Assembly: GCA_963741315.1 (NCBI GenBank)
Contig: CAVUHK010000002.1
Span: 62,001-126,000, forward strand
Length of the DNA stretch: 64,000 bases
Direction of reading: 5' to 3'
DNA from: PALSA-1003 sp963741315
GTDB taxonomy: Bacteria; Pseudomonadota; Gammaproteobacteria; Burkholderiales; Casimicrobiaceae
Part shown: in pieces, positions 27,242 to 35,832 of the stretch
Layout: each line of letters opens with the position of its first letter
How positions within the stretch are numbered: position 1 is the stretch's first letter
The notes under the pieces: model-generated
What the model saw: the letters and a program-made list of their open reading frames with translations, nothing else
Told to the model about the DNA's origin: nothing
The model's database searches: none
Position numbers and translations under genes: made by a program

Positions 27242-27652
27242 ATGCCGCCCGACACCACCACACCCGCGAAGCAGGCGAACATGCTGAGCGATCCCCGCGT
27301 CTTCTTCGCCGCCGAGCGCACGCTGCTGGCCTGGGTTCGCACCGGCCTGACGGTGATGGCCTTCGGCTTTGTCGTCGCGCGCTTCGGACTGTTCCTGCGC
27401 CTGATGGCGGCGGCAAGCCCGGGCGTCGTCGGCAATGCCGAGGCGCACCATGACGTGTCCAACATCGTCGGCATCATGCTCGTTCTGGTCGGCACCGCCT
27501 GCATGATTCTCGGCGCCATTCAGCACCGCAGTTACGTCGCGACACTGCCGCCGGACGACGTGCCACGCTCGCACGACCCACGCTACCCGGTGTCGCTCGC
27601 GGCGTTCCTCGGCTTGCTCGGCATCGCGCTGGCGATCTACCTGGCGGTCTAG
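27242..27652 (+). CDS. DUF202 family (YidH-like) membrane protein
   Basis: A 136-residue protein with the DUF202 signature DPRVFFAAERTLLAWVRTGLTVMAFGFVVARFGLFL, followed by two more membrane helices (VSNIVGIMLVLVGTACMILGAI and YPVSLAAFLGLLGIALAIYLAV). This short three-TM family (E. coli YidH/YidG) has no firm biochemical role. ATG 27242 is preferred because GAGGTGAA lies upstream; GTG 27233 is possible. The stop is 4 bp before the ion-channel gene, so both are probably transcribed together from the TATAAT promoter. Confidence 0.88.
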   Translation: MPPDTTTPAKQANMLSDPRVFFAAERTLLAWVRTGLTVMAFGFVVARFGLFLRLMAAASPGVVGNAEAHHDVSNIVGIMLVLVGTACMILGAIQHRSYVATLPPDDVPRSHDPRYPVSLAAFLGLLGIALAIYLAV

Positions 27653-27656
27653 CGTC

Positions 27657-28235
27657 GTGCCGGCAGAAATCCCCAACAAGGGAGGCAACGCGCTGCAGAG
27701 TGTCCCCGGCGCGATCGAAGCCGGCGTCGCGCAGATCGAGGCGGTGCCTTCCGACGTGGCGAACATCCCGCTGGTTCAACACCTCACCGCAGTCATGCCG
27801 GCAGCCGACCTTGTTTTCGGCGGAGCGATGCTGGTCGTCATCGTGCTCATGCACGCGACAGGCGTGCGCTTCATCACCAACCAGGTGGTCGCGCGCTGGA
27901 AGACCATCATGCTGCGTCCCACCACATGGCGTGCCGATTTGCTGATGAGCAGTTCGGTGTTCGTGCTGCTGGCGCTGCATCTCTCGGAAATGGTGGCGTG
28001 GGCCGCGGCGCTGGTCTATTCGGGCCTGGTTCCCGACTGGCGCGCGGCAGGATTCTTTGCCGGCAACACCTACACCACGGTGGGTTACGGCAACTTCGTA
28101 CTGCCTGCGGGCTGGCACATGCTGGCGCCGATCATCGCGATCTCGGGCCTGTTCACCTTCGGCTGGTCGGGCAGTGTGCTCGTCGACCTGGTGGGCCGCT
28201 GCCAGAAGATCAAGGACGCTGCCGAACACAAGTAG
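27657..28235 (+). CDS. Two-TM potassium-channel-like protein
   Basis: A 192-residue protein. A selectivity-filter-like sequence TYTTVGYGNFVLP (about residues 137-149) sits between membrane helices LMSSSVFVLLALHLSEMVAWAAALVY and MLAPIIAISGLFTFGWSGSVLV. T-x-x-T-V-G-Y-G is the potassium filter signature, so this is an Ion_trans_2-type pore subunit, probably a tetramer. There is an extra helix near residues 50-68 (ADLVFGGAMLVVIVLMHATGV). No regulatory RCK domain is present. It starts at GTG, 4 bp after the DUF202 gene. Confidence 0.8.
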   Translation: MPAEIPNKGGNALQSVPGAIEAGVAQIEAVPSDVANIPLVQHLTAVMPAADLVFGGAMLVVIVLMHATGVRFITNQVVARWKTIMLRPTTWRADLLMSSSVFVLLALHLSEMVAWAAALVYSGLVPDWRAAGFFAGNTYTTVGYGNFVLPAGWHMLAPIIAISGLFTFGWSGSVLVDLVGRCQKIKDAAEHK

Positions 28236-28336
28236 TCGGCGCGCATCCGCGTTCGAGTGCACCCCGCCGGCGTAGCCTGAAGGATCGCGACGCGCTCATA
28301 ATCGAATCTCGCCCCCGAAACTCACAGGAAACACGG

Positions 28337-29293
28337 ATGAAGTACAAGGATTACTACGCGATACTCGGCGTGAAGAAGGATGCCGGCGCGGATGACATCA
28401 AGGCAGCGTATCGACGCCTGGCGCGCAAGTATCACCCCGACGTGTCCAAGGAAAAGAACGCCGAGGAAAAATTCAAGGAAATGGGCGAAGCCTACGAGAC
28501 GCTCAAGGACCCCGAGAAGCGTGCCGCCTACGACCAGCTCGGCAAGCACGCCGCCGGCCAGGAATTCCGCCCGCCGCCGGATTGGGGACAGCAATACGCG
28601 CAGGGATCGACGGGGTTCGACGACATCGACCTGTCGGACCTGTTCGCCGCGTTCGGGCAGCGGCAGGGTCGCGGCGCGGGTCGCGAACCCGGCGGCCCTC
28701 CCCCGCCGATGCGCGGACACGATTTCGAAGCCGGTGTCGGCATCACTTTCGCGCAGGCATTCAACGGCACCGAAATCCAACTGCAGATGAACGGGCTCGA
28801 GTGGGACGAAGAAGGCAACGGTCGTCGCGTACCCCGCACGATCACCGTGCGCATTCCGCGCGGCGTCGCCAATGGAGAAAAACTGCGAGTGCCGGGCAAG
28901 GGCGGCGCGGGATTTCGCGGTGGGCCCGCGGGCGACCTGTATCTCGACATCGAGGTCGCAGACCACCCGGTGTTTCGCGTGTCGGGACAGGACCTCTACA
29001 TGGATCTGCCGCTGACGCCCTGGGAAGCGGTGCTGGGTACCGAAGTGTCGCTGCCGACCCCGGCCGGCACGGTGTCGCTCAAGGTTCCTGCCGGCACGCG
29101 CGCCGGCCAGAAATTGCGCCTCGGCGGCCGAGGCATGCAGCGCGGCAGCGGGTCCGCCGGGCATCTGTACGCCATGGCGCGCATCGAAGTGCCAAGCGTC
29201 GTCGACGACGCGCAGCGCGATCTCTACCGCAAGCTCGCCGCGGCTTCGAACTTCGCGCCACGCGCCCATCTCGAGCAGGAGGCTGCACTGTGA
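28337..29293 (+). CDS. cbpA: DnaJ-class co-chaperone, CbpA
   Basis: A 318-residue type B J-protein. The J domain fills residues 1-70 (YKDYYAILGVKKDAG ... YRRLARKYHPDVSKEK ... AAYDQLG) with the essential HPD. A Gly/Phe-poor linker DWGQQYAQGSTGFDDIDLSDLFAAFG follows, then two beta-sandwich client domains (ITFAQAFNGTEIQLQ, RTITVRIPRGVANGEKLRVPGKG, TPWEAVLGTEVSLPTPAG). There is no Cys-rich zinc domain, which separates it from DnaJ. It stimulates the DnaK ATPase and binds curved DNA in E. coli. AGGAAAC precedes ATG 28337. The stop overlaps the start of cbpM (GTGA). Confidence 0.95.
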   Translation: MKYKDYYAILGVKKDAGADDIKAAYRRLARKYHPDVSKEKNAEEKFKEMGEAYETLKDPEKRAAYDQLGKHAAGQEFRPPPDWGQQYAQGSTGFDDIDLSDLFAAFGQRQGRGAGREPGGPPPPMRGHDFEAGVGITFAQAFNGTEIQLQMNGLEWDEEGNGRRVPRTITVRIPRGVANGEKLRVPGKGGAGFRGGPAGDLYLDIEVADHPVFRVSGQDLYMDLPLTPWEAVLGTEVSLPTPAGTVSLKVPAGTRAGQKLRLGGRGMQRGSGSAGHLYAMARIEVPSVVDDAQRDLYRKLAAASNFAPRAHLEQEAAL

Positions 29294-29604
29294 ACATCGT
29301 CGTGGAACAGGCGCTCACCATGGATGAGCAAGGGACGATCACCTACAGCGAACTGGTAGCGGCGTCCGGCGTGCCCGAAGACGCGTTGCGCGAACTGGTA
29401 CGCTACGGCGCGCTTGCCCCGCTCGACCCCGGCGCGCCGGCATGGACCTTCAACGCGCATGCGCTGATGGTCGCGCGCAAGGTGGCCCGCCTTCGCAACG
29501 ACTTCGAACTCGACACGCACGCGGTTGCCGTCGTTCTGAGCTACCTCGAGCGCATCGAGACGCTCGAAGCGCAGCTGCGCGATTTGCGCGCCCGGCAGGG
29601 ATGA
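29290..29604 (+). CDS. cbpM: Chaperone modulator CbpM
   Basis: A 104-residue helical protein with a MerR-like helix-turn-helix start (TITYSELVAASGVPEDALRELVRYGALAPLD) and a C-terminal helical region (HALMVARKVARLRNDFELDTHAVAVVLSYLERIETLEAQLRDL). This matches CbpM, which binds the J domain of CbpA and inhibits its co-chaperone activity. The GTG start overlaps the cbpA stop by 4 bases, as in other cbpAM operons. The identification rests on fold pattern plus the strict neighbourhood with cbpA. Confidence 0.88.
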   Translation: MNIVVEQALTMDEQGTITYSELVAASGVPEDALRELVRYGALAPLDPGAPAWTFNAHALMVARKVARLRNDFELDTHAVAVVLSYLERIETLEAQLRDLRARQG

Positions 29605-29700
29605 GCCCGCAAATCTGACGCAAAACGAAGGTCCGGCAGTGTTGCCTGCGCAAACTTCTGCGCACGCCATCATTGCCAGCACTGCCATCGGGCCTCCTGA

Positions 29701-31362
29701 TCACTTCAGCAAACCAGGCACCAGCGCCAGCGCCTGGTGCATGGTCGGCAGGATGCGCTCCGGTCCGATCACTTCGCTGATGCAATGCCGGTCCATGTCG
29801 GCGCGCAGGTACACGCTGACCCTCGCGAAGACCAGTTCCACGCCCGCGGCCTTCAGGTCCTCGCAGAGATCGCGCACCGACTGCGCCGCCGAATAGTCGA
29901 TCGCGGTGATCGCGCCGGCATCGACGATCAGCCAGCGCACCGGCACCGGCGCGTGCTCGACCAACGCGCGCACTTCGTCGGTGAAGCGGCTCTCGTTGGC
30001 GTAGAAGAGGTCCGCGCCGAAGCGATACACGATCAACCCGGGTTCGGTCTGCGCGCCCGGCACGGCGGGAATCGGCACCCAGCGGCCGTTGGGACCCGGC
30101 GCGAAGATGGTCGTATGCGGCAGATAGCTTTGCCGCACGTGGCGCAGCAGCGACAGCGCGACCGCCAGCAGAATCCCCTGCTCGAGCCCGACCAGCACCA
30201 CCGTCGCCGCGGTGACCAGCGCGAGCGTGAATTCGCCGGGACTCTCGCGACGAATGTCGGCGAGCGTACCCACATCGATCAATCCCAGCGCGATATTGAA
30301 CACGATCGCCGCCAACACGCAGCGCGGCAGGTACTGCAAGGGTCCGGTGAGGAACAGCAGCACCAGCGCCACCGTGGCCGCGGCCGCGAGTTGGGCGACC
30401 TGGCTGGTCGCGCCGGCGCGCTCGCCCATCGCGGTCTGGGTCGGGCTGCCATTGACGACGAAAGCGCCGCTGATCGCGGCCGCGGCATTGGCCGCCGCGA
30501 GGCCGAGCAGGTCGGCGTTGGCGTCGACACGCTCGCGGTGGCGCAGGGCAAAAACGCGCGAGGCGGCGGCGCTCTGCGCGACGATGATCACGAAACACGA
30601 CAGTGCGATCGGTGCCAGCCGGATGAATTCGTCCCAGGTCACCTGCGGCAATGCCAGCGCCGGCAGGCCGCCAGGGACCGGGCCGATGGTTGCGATGCCG
30701 TGGCCGGCGAAGTCGTACACGAAGGAAAGCGCGATGGTCGCAATCACCGCGGCAAGCGCGATCGGCAGGTGCGGCAGCCAGCGGTGACCGGCAAAGAAGC
30801 ACGCAAGCAGTGCGACTGAAAGCGCCATCGTTGGCACCTGCACGTTGCCGAAGCCGCGCACGAGATCGGCCACCTGTTCGATCGTGCGATGCGTGGTGAT
30901 GGTGATACCGAGCATCTCGCCCAGCACGGCCACGCCGACCTGCACGCCGACGCCGGCGAGGAATCCCACCAGCACCGTGCGCGACAAGAAGTCGGAGAGA
31001 AATCCCAGCCTGAAGATTCGCGCGACCAGCAGCAGCGCCGCGGTCAGCAACGCGACCACCGCGACCAGCTCCATGTAATGCGCGCTGCCGGTGGCCGCCA
31101 TGCCCGACAGGCCGCTGGAGAAGATCGCGGCGGTCGCCGAGTCGGCGGCAACGACCAGGTGCCGCGACGATCCGAAGACCGAGAACGCGACCAGCGGCAG
31201 CAGCAAGGTGTACAGGCCGGTGACGACCGGCGTGCCCGCAATGCGCGTATAGCCCAGCACCTGCGGCACGTTCATCGAGGCCAGCGTCACGCCGGCGAGT
31301 GCGTCCCGCAACGCGGCCGCACGCGTGATCGGAACAATGCCACCGAAGAGTTTCAGCGGCAT
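29701..31362 (-). CDS. SulP family inorganic anion transporter with STAS domain
   Basis: A 553-residue transporter with about 11-12 membrane segments from residue 20 to 420 (signature regions VPQVLGYTRIAGTPVVTGLYTLLLP, SRHLVVAADSATAAIFSSGL, GLAAANAAAAISGAFVVNGSPTQTAMGERAGATSQVAQL) and a C-terminal cytoplasmic STAS domain (PGLIVYRFGADLFYANE ... WLIVDAGAITAIDYSAAQSVRDLCEDLKAAGVELVFARV). SulP proteins exchange or take up sulfate, bicarbonate or dicarboxylates; the substrate is not predictable from sequence alone. The STAS part retains the DxxxxxxDxS-like loop. Start ATG 31360-31362 has no clear ribosome site. It diverges from gnd. Confidence 0.92.
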   Translation of the reverse strand: MPLKLFGGIVPITRAAALRDALAGVTLASMNVPQVLGYTRIAGTPVVTGLYTLLLPLVAFSVFGSSRHLVVAADSATAAIFSSGLSGMAATGSAHYMELVAVVALLTAALLLVARIFRLGFLSDFLSRTVLVGFLAGVGVQVGVAVLGEMLGITITTHRTIEQVADLVRGFGNVQVPTMALSVALLACFFAGHRWLPHLPIALAAVIATIALSFVYDFAGHGIATIGPVPGGLPALALPQVTWDEFIRLAPIALSCFVIIVAQSAAASRVFALRHRERVDANADLLGLAAANAAAAISGAFVVNGSPTQTAMGERAGATSQVAQLAAAATVALVLLFLTGPLQYLPRCVLAAIVFNIALGLIDVGTLADIRRESPGEFTLALVTAATVVLVGLEQGILLAVALSLLRHVRQSYLPHTTIFAPGPNGRWVPIPAVPGAQTEPGLIVYRFGADLFYANESRFTDEVRALVEHAPVPVRWLIVDAGAITAIDYSAAQSVRDLCEDLKAAGVELVFARVSVYLRADMDRHCISEVIGPERILPTMHQALALVPGLLK

Positions 31363-31502
31363 CGTTGCGTTGCGTTGCCGGGCGATGGGTGCCGCAGGAT
31401 CGAACAGGGCGTTGGCTGTATCATCATGACCCGATGGCCGGCCTCCGCTGCTTCACCCGCCGCGGCGACCTGCCTCATTCGACAATCATCCTGGACCATA
31501 CC

Positions 31503-32525
31503 ATGCAACTTGCAATGATCGGCCTTGGCCGCATGGGCGCGAACATGGTGCGAAGGCTCGCCAAGGGCGGGCACGAGTGCGTAGTCTTCGATACCTCGAC
31601 CCAAGCCGTCAATGACCTCGCCCGCGAGGGCGCCCTCGGCGCGACGTCGCTCGCCGATCTGGTGGGCAAAATGGCGCAGCCGCGCGCGCTGTGGCTGATG
31701 GTCCCTGCCGCCAACGTCGACGCGACGATCGCCGCGCTGGTGCCGCATCTTTCCGCCGGCGACATGCTCATCGACGGCGGCAACTCGCACTACGTCGACG
31801 ATATCCGCCGCGCGCACGAACTCGCCGCCAGGAAGATCGACTACCTCGACGTCGGCACCAGCGGAGGAGTGTGGGGACTGGAGCGCGGGTACTGCCTGAT
31901 GATCGGCGGACCGGTCGCCGCGGTGCGCCGCCTCGACCCGATATTCCGCACCCTCGCACCCGGCCGCGGGACGATCGAGCGCACGCCCGGTCGCACCGAC
32001 CACGACGCCACCGTCGAAGAGGGCTACCTGCACTGCGGCGACAGCGGTGCGGGTCACTTCGTGAAGATGGTGCACAACGGCATCGAGTACGGAATGATGG
32101 CGGCGTACGCCGAAGGCATGAACATCCTGCACGGCGCCAATGCCGGCCGGCGCCGCGAGGGCGCCGACGCGGAGACCGCGCCGATGCGCGATCCGGCGAA
32201 CTACCAGTACGACTTCAAGCTGCACGATGTCGCCGAAGTGTGGCGGCGCGGCAGCGTGATTGCGTCGTGGCTGCTCGACCTCACCGCGGCGGCGCTGGTC
32301 AAGGATCCGGCGCTCGGCGCGTTCTCGGGCCGCGTCTCCGATTCGGGCGAAGGCCGCTGGACCATCCAGGCCGCCATCGACGAAGGCGTGCCCACGCCGG
32401 TGCTCAGTGCCGCGCTCTACGAGCGCTTCACTTCGCGCGGCGGCGCGGATTTCCAGAACAAGCTGCTCTCCGCGATGCGCTGGCAGTTTGGCGGGCACGT
32501 CGAGAAGCCGGTGCCCGGCAAATAG
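31503..32525 (+). CDS. gnd: 6-phosphogluconate dehydrogenase, decarboxylating (short bacterial type)
   Basis: A 340-residue enzyme with an N-terminal Rossmann motif (MIGLGRMGANMVRRLAKGGH), IDGGNSHYVDDIRRA (IDGGNS is the 6-phosphogluconate signature), LDVGTSGGVWGLERGYCLMIGG and catalytic GAGHFVKMVHNGIEYGMMAAYAEG, which holds the Lys and Asn used in decarboxylation. The C-terminus is short, as in the single-domain GndA-like group. It converts 6-phosphogluconate to ribulose 5-phosphate. The motif GHECVVFDTST (acidic residue after strand 2) points to NAD rather than NADP. ATG 31503 sets the start; the next gene begins 5 bp after the stop. Confidence 0.93.
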   Translation: MQLAMIGLGRMGANMVRRLAKGGHECVVFDTSTQAVNDLAREGALGATSLADLVGKMAQPRALWLMVPAANVDATIAALVPHLSAGDMLIDGGNSHYVDDIRRAHELAARKIDYLDVGTSGGVWGLERGYCLMIGGPVAAVRRLDPIFRTLAPGRGTIERTPGRTDHDATVEEGYLHCGDSGAGHFVKMVHNGIEYGMMAAYAEGMNILHGANAGRRREGADAETAPMRDPANYQYDFKLHDVAEVWRRGSVIASWLLDLTAAALVKDPALGAFSGRVSDSGEGRWTIQAAIDEGVPTPVLSAALYERFTSRGGADFQNKLLSAMRWQFGGHVEKPVPGK

Positions 32526-32530
32526 GCGCG

Positions 32531-33442
32531 ATGAGCCTGCACGACCCGACCGCGCAGGTATTGCAGGCCGGCGAGCTGACCGCGGAGTTCCTCCCGGGAC
32601 ACGGCATGCTCGGTGCGTCGCTGCGCCACCGTGGCGACGAGATCCTGCGCCGCATCGACGATCTCGCCGCGTCCGCGTCGATCGGACAGAGCGCCGGCAA
32701 TCCACTGTTGCATCCATGGGCGAACCGCCTCGCGGGTCCACGCTTCACCGCCGCCGGGCGAGACGTTGCGCTCGACCTGAAATCGCCGCTGCTCTCCCGC
32801 GACTCGAACGGCCTGCCGATCCATGGCGTGCCGTGGTCGATGCTGGCGTGGCAGGTGACGCGCGCCACGTCGACGCTGCTCGCCGCGCGGCTCGACTGGA
32901 CACACCCGGCGCTGCTCGCGATCTTCCCCTTTCCGCACGCGCTGGAAATGGTGGCGACGCTGGATGCGGACGGTGTGACCATCGCCACGACGCTCGTCGC
33001 GCACGACGCCGGCCCCGTGCCCGTCAGTTTCGGATTCCATCCCTATGTCGGACTGCCGGGACTCGCCCGCGACGAATGGCAACTGGAGTTGCCGGCGATG
33101 CGCCGCCTCTCGCTCGACTCGCTGCAGATTCCGACCGGCACCGAGCAACCGGCACCCTCCTACAAGGGTCCGCTGCTCGGACTCGCATTCGACGACGGCT
33201 TCGCGCTCGACCATCCACGCGCGTCGCTGGCAATCGCCGGCGCCGGTCGCCGCGTAAGCGTCGACCTGCTCGAGGGCTACGCCTTTGCCCAGGTGTATGC
33301 GCCCGCGGGCAAAGACTACATTGCGCTCGAGCCGATGACCGCGCCCGCCAACGCGCTGGTCTCGGGCAGCTCGCTGCAGCTGGTCGCGCCCGGGGCGCGC
33401 TACACCGCAACGTTCCGCATTCGCGTCGAGGCGCTGGTCTGA
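32531..33442 (+). CDS. Aldose 1-epimerase family protein
   Basis: A 303-residue beta-sandwich protein with the galactose-mutarotase fold: GNPLLHPWANRLAGPRF (the N-R pair of the active-site loop), GLPIHGVPW (active-site His), VPVSFGFHPYVGLP (HPY, second active-site His) and YIALEPMTAPANAL (the catalytic Glu in the LEPMT motif). These conserved residues indicate an active sugar epimerase, interconverting alpha and beta anomers. It lies 5 bp after gnd and is probably co-transcribed, suggesting a role in sugar entry to the pentose phosphate route; the precise sugar is unknown. Confidence 0.88.
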   Translation: MSLHDPTAQVLQAGELTAEFLPGHGMLGASLRHRGDEILRRIDDLAASASIGQSAGNPLLHPWANRLAGPRFTAAGRDVALDLKSPLLSRDSNGLPIHGVPWSMLAWQVTRATSTLLAARLDWTHPALLAIFPFPHALEMVATLDADGVTIATTLVAHDAGPVPVSFGFHPYVGLPGLARDEWQLELPAMRRLSLDSLQIPTGTEQPAPSYKGPLLGLAFDDGFALDHPRASLAIAGAGRRVSVDLLEGYAFAQVYAPAGKDYIALEPMTAPANALVSGSSLQLVAPGARYTATFRIRVEALV

Positions 33443-33506
33443 CGTACAGTAGCGAAACAATGGCGCGGCGCGAACGGCCGCGCCGGCATAGGGGAGACGA
33501 GGGGAG

Positions 33507-34715
33507 ATGACCAAGATGGCTGGACTGCGCGAACGCTTCGGACGACCGTTACGCCTGGGGATCATTGGCGGCGGACCGGATTCATGGATAGGCCGGGCGC
33601 ATCGCGGCGCGGCGGAATACGACGGCTGGTGGCACGCCGTCGCCGGTGTGTTCTCGAGCGATCCGGCGCGATCGAAGACAGCAGGCGCCGCGATGGGTTT
33701 CGACCCGGCGCGCAGCTACGGCACCGTCGCGGACATGCTGGCGCAGGAAAAGCAGCGCAGCGACGGCATCGACGCCGTGGCGATCATGACGCCCAACGAC
33801 ACCCACTATGAGTACAGCGCAGCGGCGCTCGACGCCGGCCTCGATGTCGTCTGCGACAAGCCGGTGACGCACGATTACAAGGAGGCCTGCGACCTGCTGC
33901 TGCGCACGCGTCGGCAGAAGCGCGTGTTCGCCATCGCGCACGGCTACTCGGCGTATCCGATGACGCGTTACGCGCGAAACCTGGTGCGCGACGGCACGCT
34001 GGGAGCGATCCGGCTGGTGCAGGTCGAATACATCCAGGCCGGCATGGCCACGCGACTCGAGGACGGTCCCAGGAACAATCGCCTCAACTGGATTCTCGAT
34101 CCCAAGCGCAGCGGACTGGCGTTGGTCATGGGCGCGATCGGCTGCCACGCGCAGCAGCTCGCCTGCTTCTCGGTGGACAGGAATATCGCGCGGGTCGTCG
34201 CCGATGTCCGTTCGCTGATGCCGGGCCGCAAACTCATCGACTACGTGTCGGCGCTGCTGGAATTCGACGGCGGCGCACGCGGCACCTTCACCGTGACGCA
34301 GGCCGCGGCTGGCGGCGAGAACGACATCCGCCTGCGCGTTTACGGCGAGAAGGGCATGCTCGACTGGTCGCATCGCGAAGCGAGCTATCTGCGCCTCGCG
34401 TTGCAGGGCGAGCCGGCGCGCTTGATCGGCCGTGGCGATCCTTTCCTGCCGCCGGACATCGTCGCGGCAGGGCGCACGCCGCGCGGCCACCCCGAAGGGC
34501 TGCGCGAAGCCTTCGCCAATATCTACGCCGAAGTCGCGCAGGAGCGCATGGCGCGCGCGCTCGGCGAGCACGCCCTCGCCGCTGCCTTTTCCGCGCATCG
34601 AGGACGGCGTGCACACCATGGCATTCATCGAAGCGTGCATCGCATCGCAGGCGTCGGGCACGTGGGTCGCGGTCGCAAAGACGCCGACGGCATGATCGCG
34701 CCGCGTTCGATCTGA
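33507..34715 (+). CDS. Gfo/Idh/MocA family oxidoreductase with probable C-terminal frameshift
   Basis: A dehydrogenase with an N-terminal NAD(P) fold (LGIIGGGPDSWIGRAHRGA) and family motifs: MTPNDTHYEYSAAALDAGLDVVCDKPVTHDYKEA, where the Lys of the DKP motif is catalytic, then LNWILDPKRSGLALVMGAIGCHAQQL. The frame as written gives 402 residues but its end (HALAAAFSAHRGRRAHHGIHRSV) is not family-like. Shifting by one base near 34568-34580 gives TPSPLPFPRIEDGVHTMAFIEACIASQASGTWVAV, the normal C-terminus, ending at 34695. The gene therefore probably has one extra base there, in the genome or in the assembly. Start ATG 33507 follows GGGGAGA. Substrate unknown. Confidence 0.85.
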   Translation: MTKMAGLRERFGRPLRLGIIGGGPDSWIGRAHRGAAEYDGWWHAVAGVFSSDPARSKTAGAAMGFDPARSYGTVADMLAQEKQRSDGIDAVAIMTPNDTHYEYSAAALDAGLDVVCDKPVTHDYKEACDLLLRTRRQKRVFAIAHGYSAYPMTRYARNLVRDGTLGAIRLVQVEYIQAGMATRLEDGPRNNRLNWILDPKRSGLALVMGAIGCHAQQLACFSVDRNIARVVADVRSLMPGRKLIDYVSALLEFDGGARGTFTVTQAAAGGENDIRLRVYGEKGMLDWSHREASYLRLALQGEPARLIGRGDPFLPPDIVAAGRTPRGHPEGLREAFANIYAEVAQERMARALGEHALAAAFSAHRGRRAHHGIHRSVHRIAGVGHVGRGRKDADGMIAPRSI

Positions 34716-34728
34716 AGCAGGAGGCAAA

Positions 34729-35817
34729 ATGCGTCGCCGCTTGCACTGCTTGGCCTTGGTGATGTTCGCACTTGGCGCAACGCATGCATCTGCGGCCGCG
34801 CAGGACGACTTGCTCCATCGCGAAGCGCTCAAGGCCGATCAGCGCATGTACGACAACTTCCAGGCGTTCGCCAGGGCCCTGCGTGCCGCAGTGGGCAGCG
34901 AGCCGAAACTGGCCGCGCTCGAAGTCAGCGAGAACACCGGCAGCGCGCTGGTACGTTCGGACGACGGACAAACGCGCAGCTTCACCTTCGTCGAGGGCAA
35001 GCTCGCGGAAGCACGATCGAGCCTTCGCGACGAAGCACCCGCCGACCAGGCGCTCTCCGGCCGCTTCACCTTCGACGCCATCGATCTCAACCGCGTCCGC
35101 GCCGCGCTCAAGGCGCAGCGCGCGCGCCCCGGCCACAGTGGCGACACCGCGCCGGAACTCGGAGTGCGCTATCGCACGATCGTCGGTCGGTGGATGGTCA
35201 CGGTCCAGCTCGGATCGATGGCGACCAACGGACTCGACCTGGTCAGCTACGACTTCCGCACCGGAGAGACGGTCGACCTCAAGGGCATCGTGGCCAAGCG
35301 CAACGCCGAGGTCGAGGCGCACAACACGCGGGTGCGCGCGGAGCAGAAAGCGTTCGACGACGAGCAGAAGCGGCTCGAGCAGATCAACATGCTGGGGTCG
35401 GCCGCCGATGGCGTGCAGGCGCTGACCCGCGAAGTCGGCGCACCGCTCTACCTGCGCAACGTCGTCATCGAGGTCGAGCAGATCCGGCTGACGCTCAACG
35501 ACCCGCGCAGCCACGGTGAACTGGTGACGTATCGCTACAACCGCGCGAAAAAGCTGACCCGCATGGAAAAGCGCGAGTCGCAGGTCACCAAGTGCGAGGA
35601 GCCGTTTCCCGCCGACGAATTCAACTGGGCGCAGGTGCCGCAGTTCGTCGAGCAGGCGTTCGTCGCGATCGGCGCCGACCGCAGCGCCGAGATCCGCGTC
35701 GACGTCGAGCGTCCCGACAAGTGCGGTCCGGTTCACGCCCAGGTGTCACTGGACAAGAACCACAACATCAACGGCGCGTACTTCGATCGCAGCGGACGGC
35801 TGTATCGCGTCGATTGA
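34729..35817 (+). CDS. Secreted protein of unknown function
   Basis: A 362-residue protein with a clear signal peptide (LHCLALVMFALGATHASAAAQ). The start at ATG 34729 is fixed by AGGAGG 5 bases upstream. The mature protein is mixed alpha/beta; a helical stretch (AKRNAEVEAHNTRVRAEQKAFDDEQKRLEQIN, about residues 190-220) looks like a coiled coil. Two Cys (KCEEPFPADEF and DKCGPVHAQ) could pair. I do not recognise a family. It sits between the oxidoreductase and an OprB-like porin gene, 15 bp upstream of the latter, so it may work in the envelope with that porin. Confidence 0.8.
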   Translation: MRRRLHCLALVMFALGATHASAAAQDDLLHREALKADQRMYDNFQAFARALRAAVGSEPKLAALEVSENTGSALVRSDDGQTRSFTFVEGKLAEARSSLRDEAPADQALSGRFTFDAIDLNRVRAALKAQRARPGHSGDTAPELGVRYRTIVGRWMVTVQLGSMATNGLDLVSYDFRTGETVDLKGIVAKRNAEVEAHNTRVRAEQKAFDDEQKRLEQINMLGSAADGVQALTREVGAPLYLRNVVIEVEQIRLTLNDPRSHGELVTYRYNRAKKLTRMEKRESQVTKCEEPFPADEFNWAQVPQFVEQAFVAIGADRSAEIRVDVERPDKCGPVHAQVSLDKNHNINGAYFDRSGRLYRVD

Positions 35818-35832
35818 GTCTCGGGCGAGGCG

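Noticed and set aside
29224..29688. Minus-strand frame of 154 codons with a perfect AGGAGG 7 bases before its ATG, just after the sulP stop
   Set aside because: Beyond the first 25 codons it is antisense to cbpM and has no family-like sequence. It may be a truncated remnant, but one ribosome site is not enough to call a gene.
33158..33164. TCCTACA in the aldose epimerase gene (a second case is at 61007-61013 in the topoisomerase gene)
   Set aside because: Both encode Ser-Tyr inside conserved coding sequence and have no matching second half facing a gene start.
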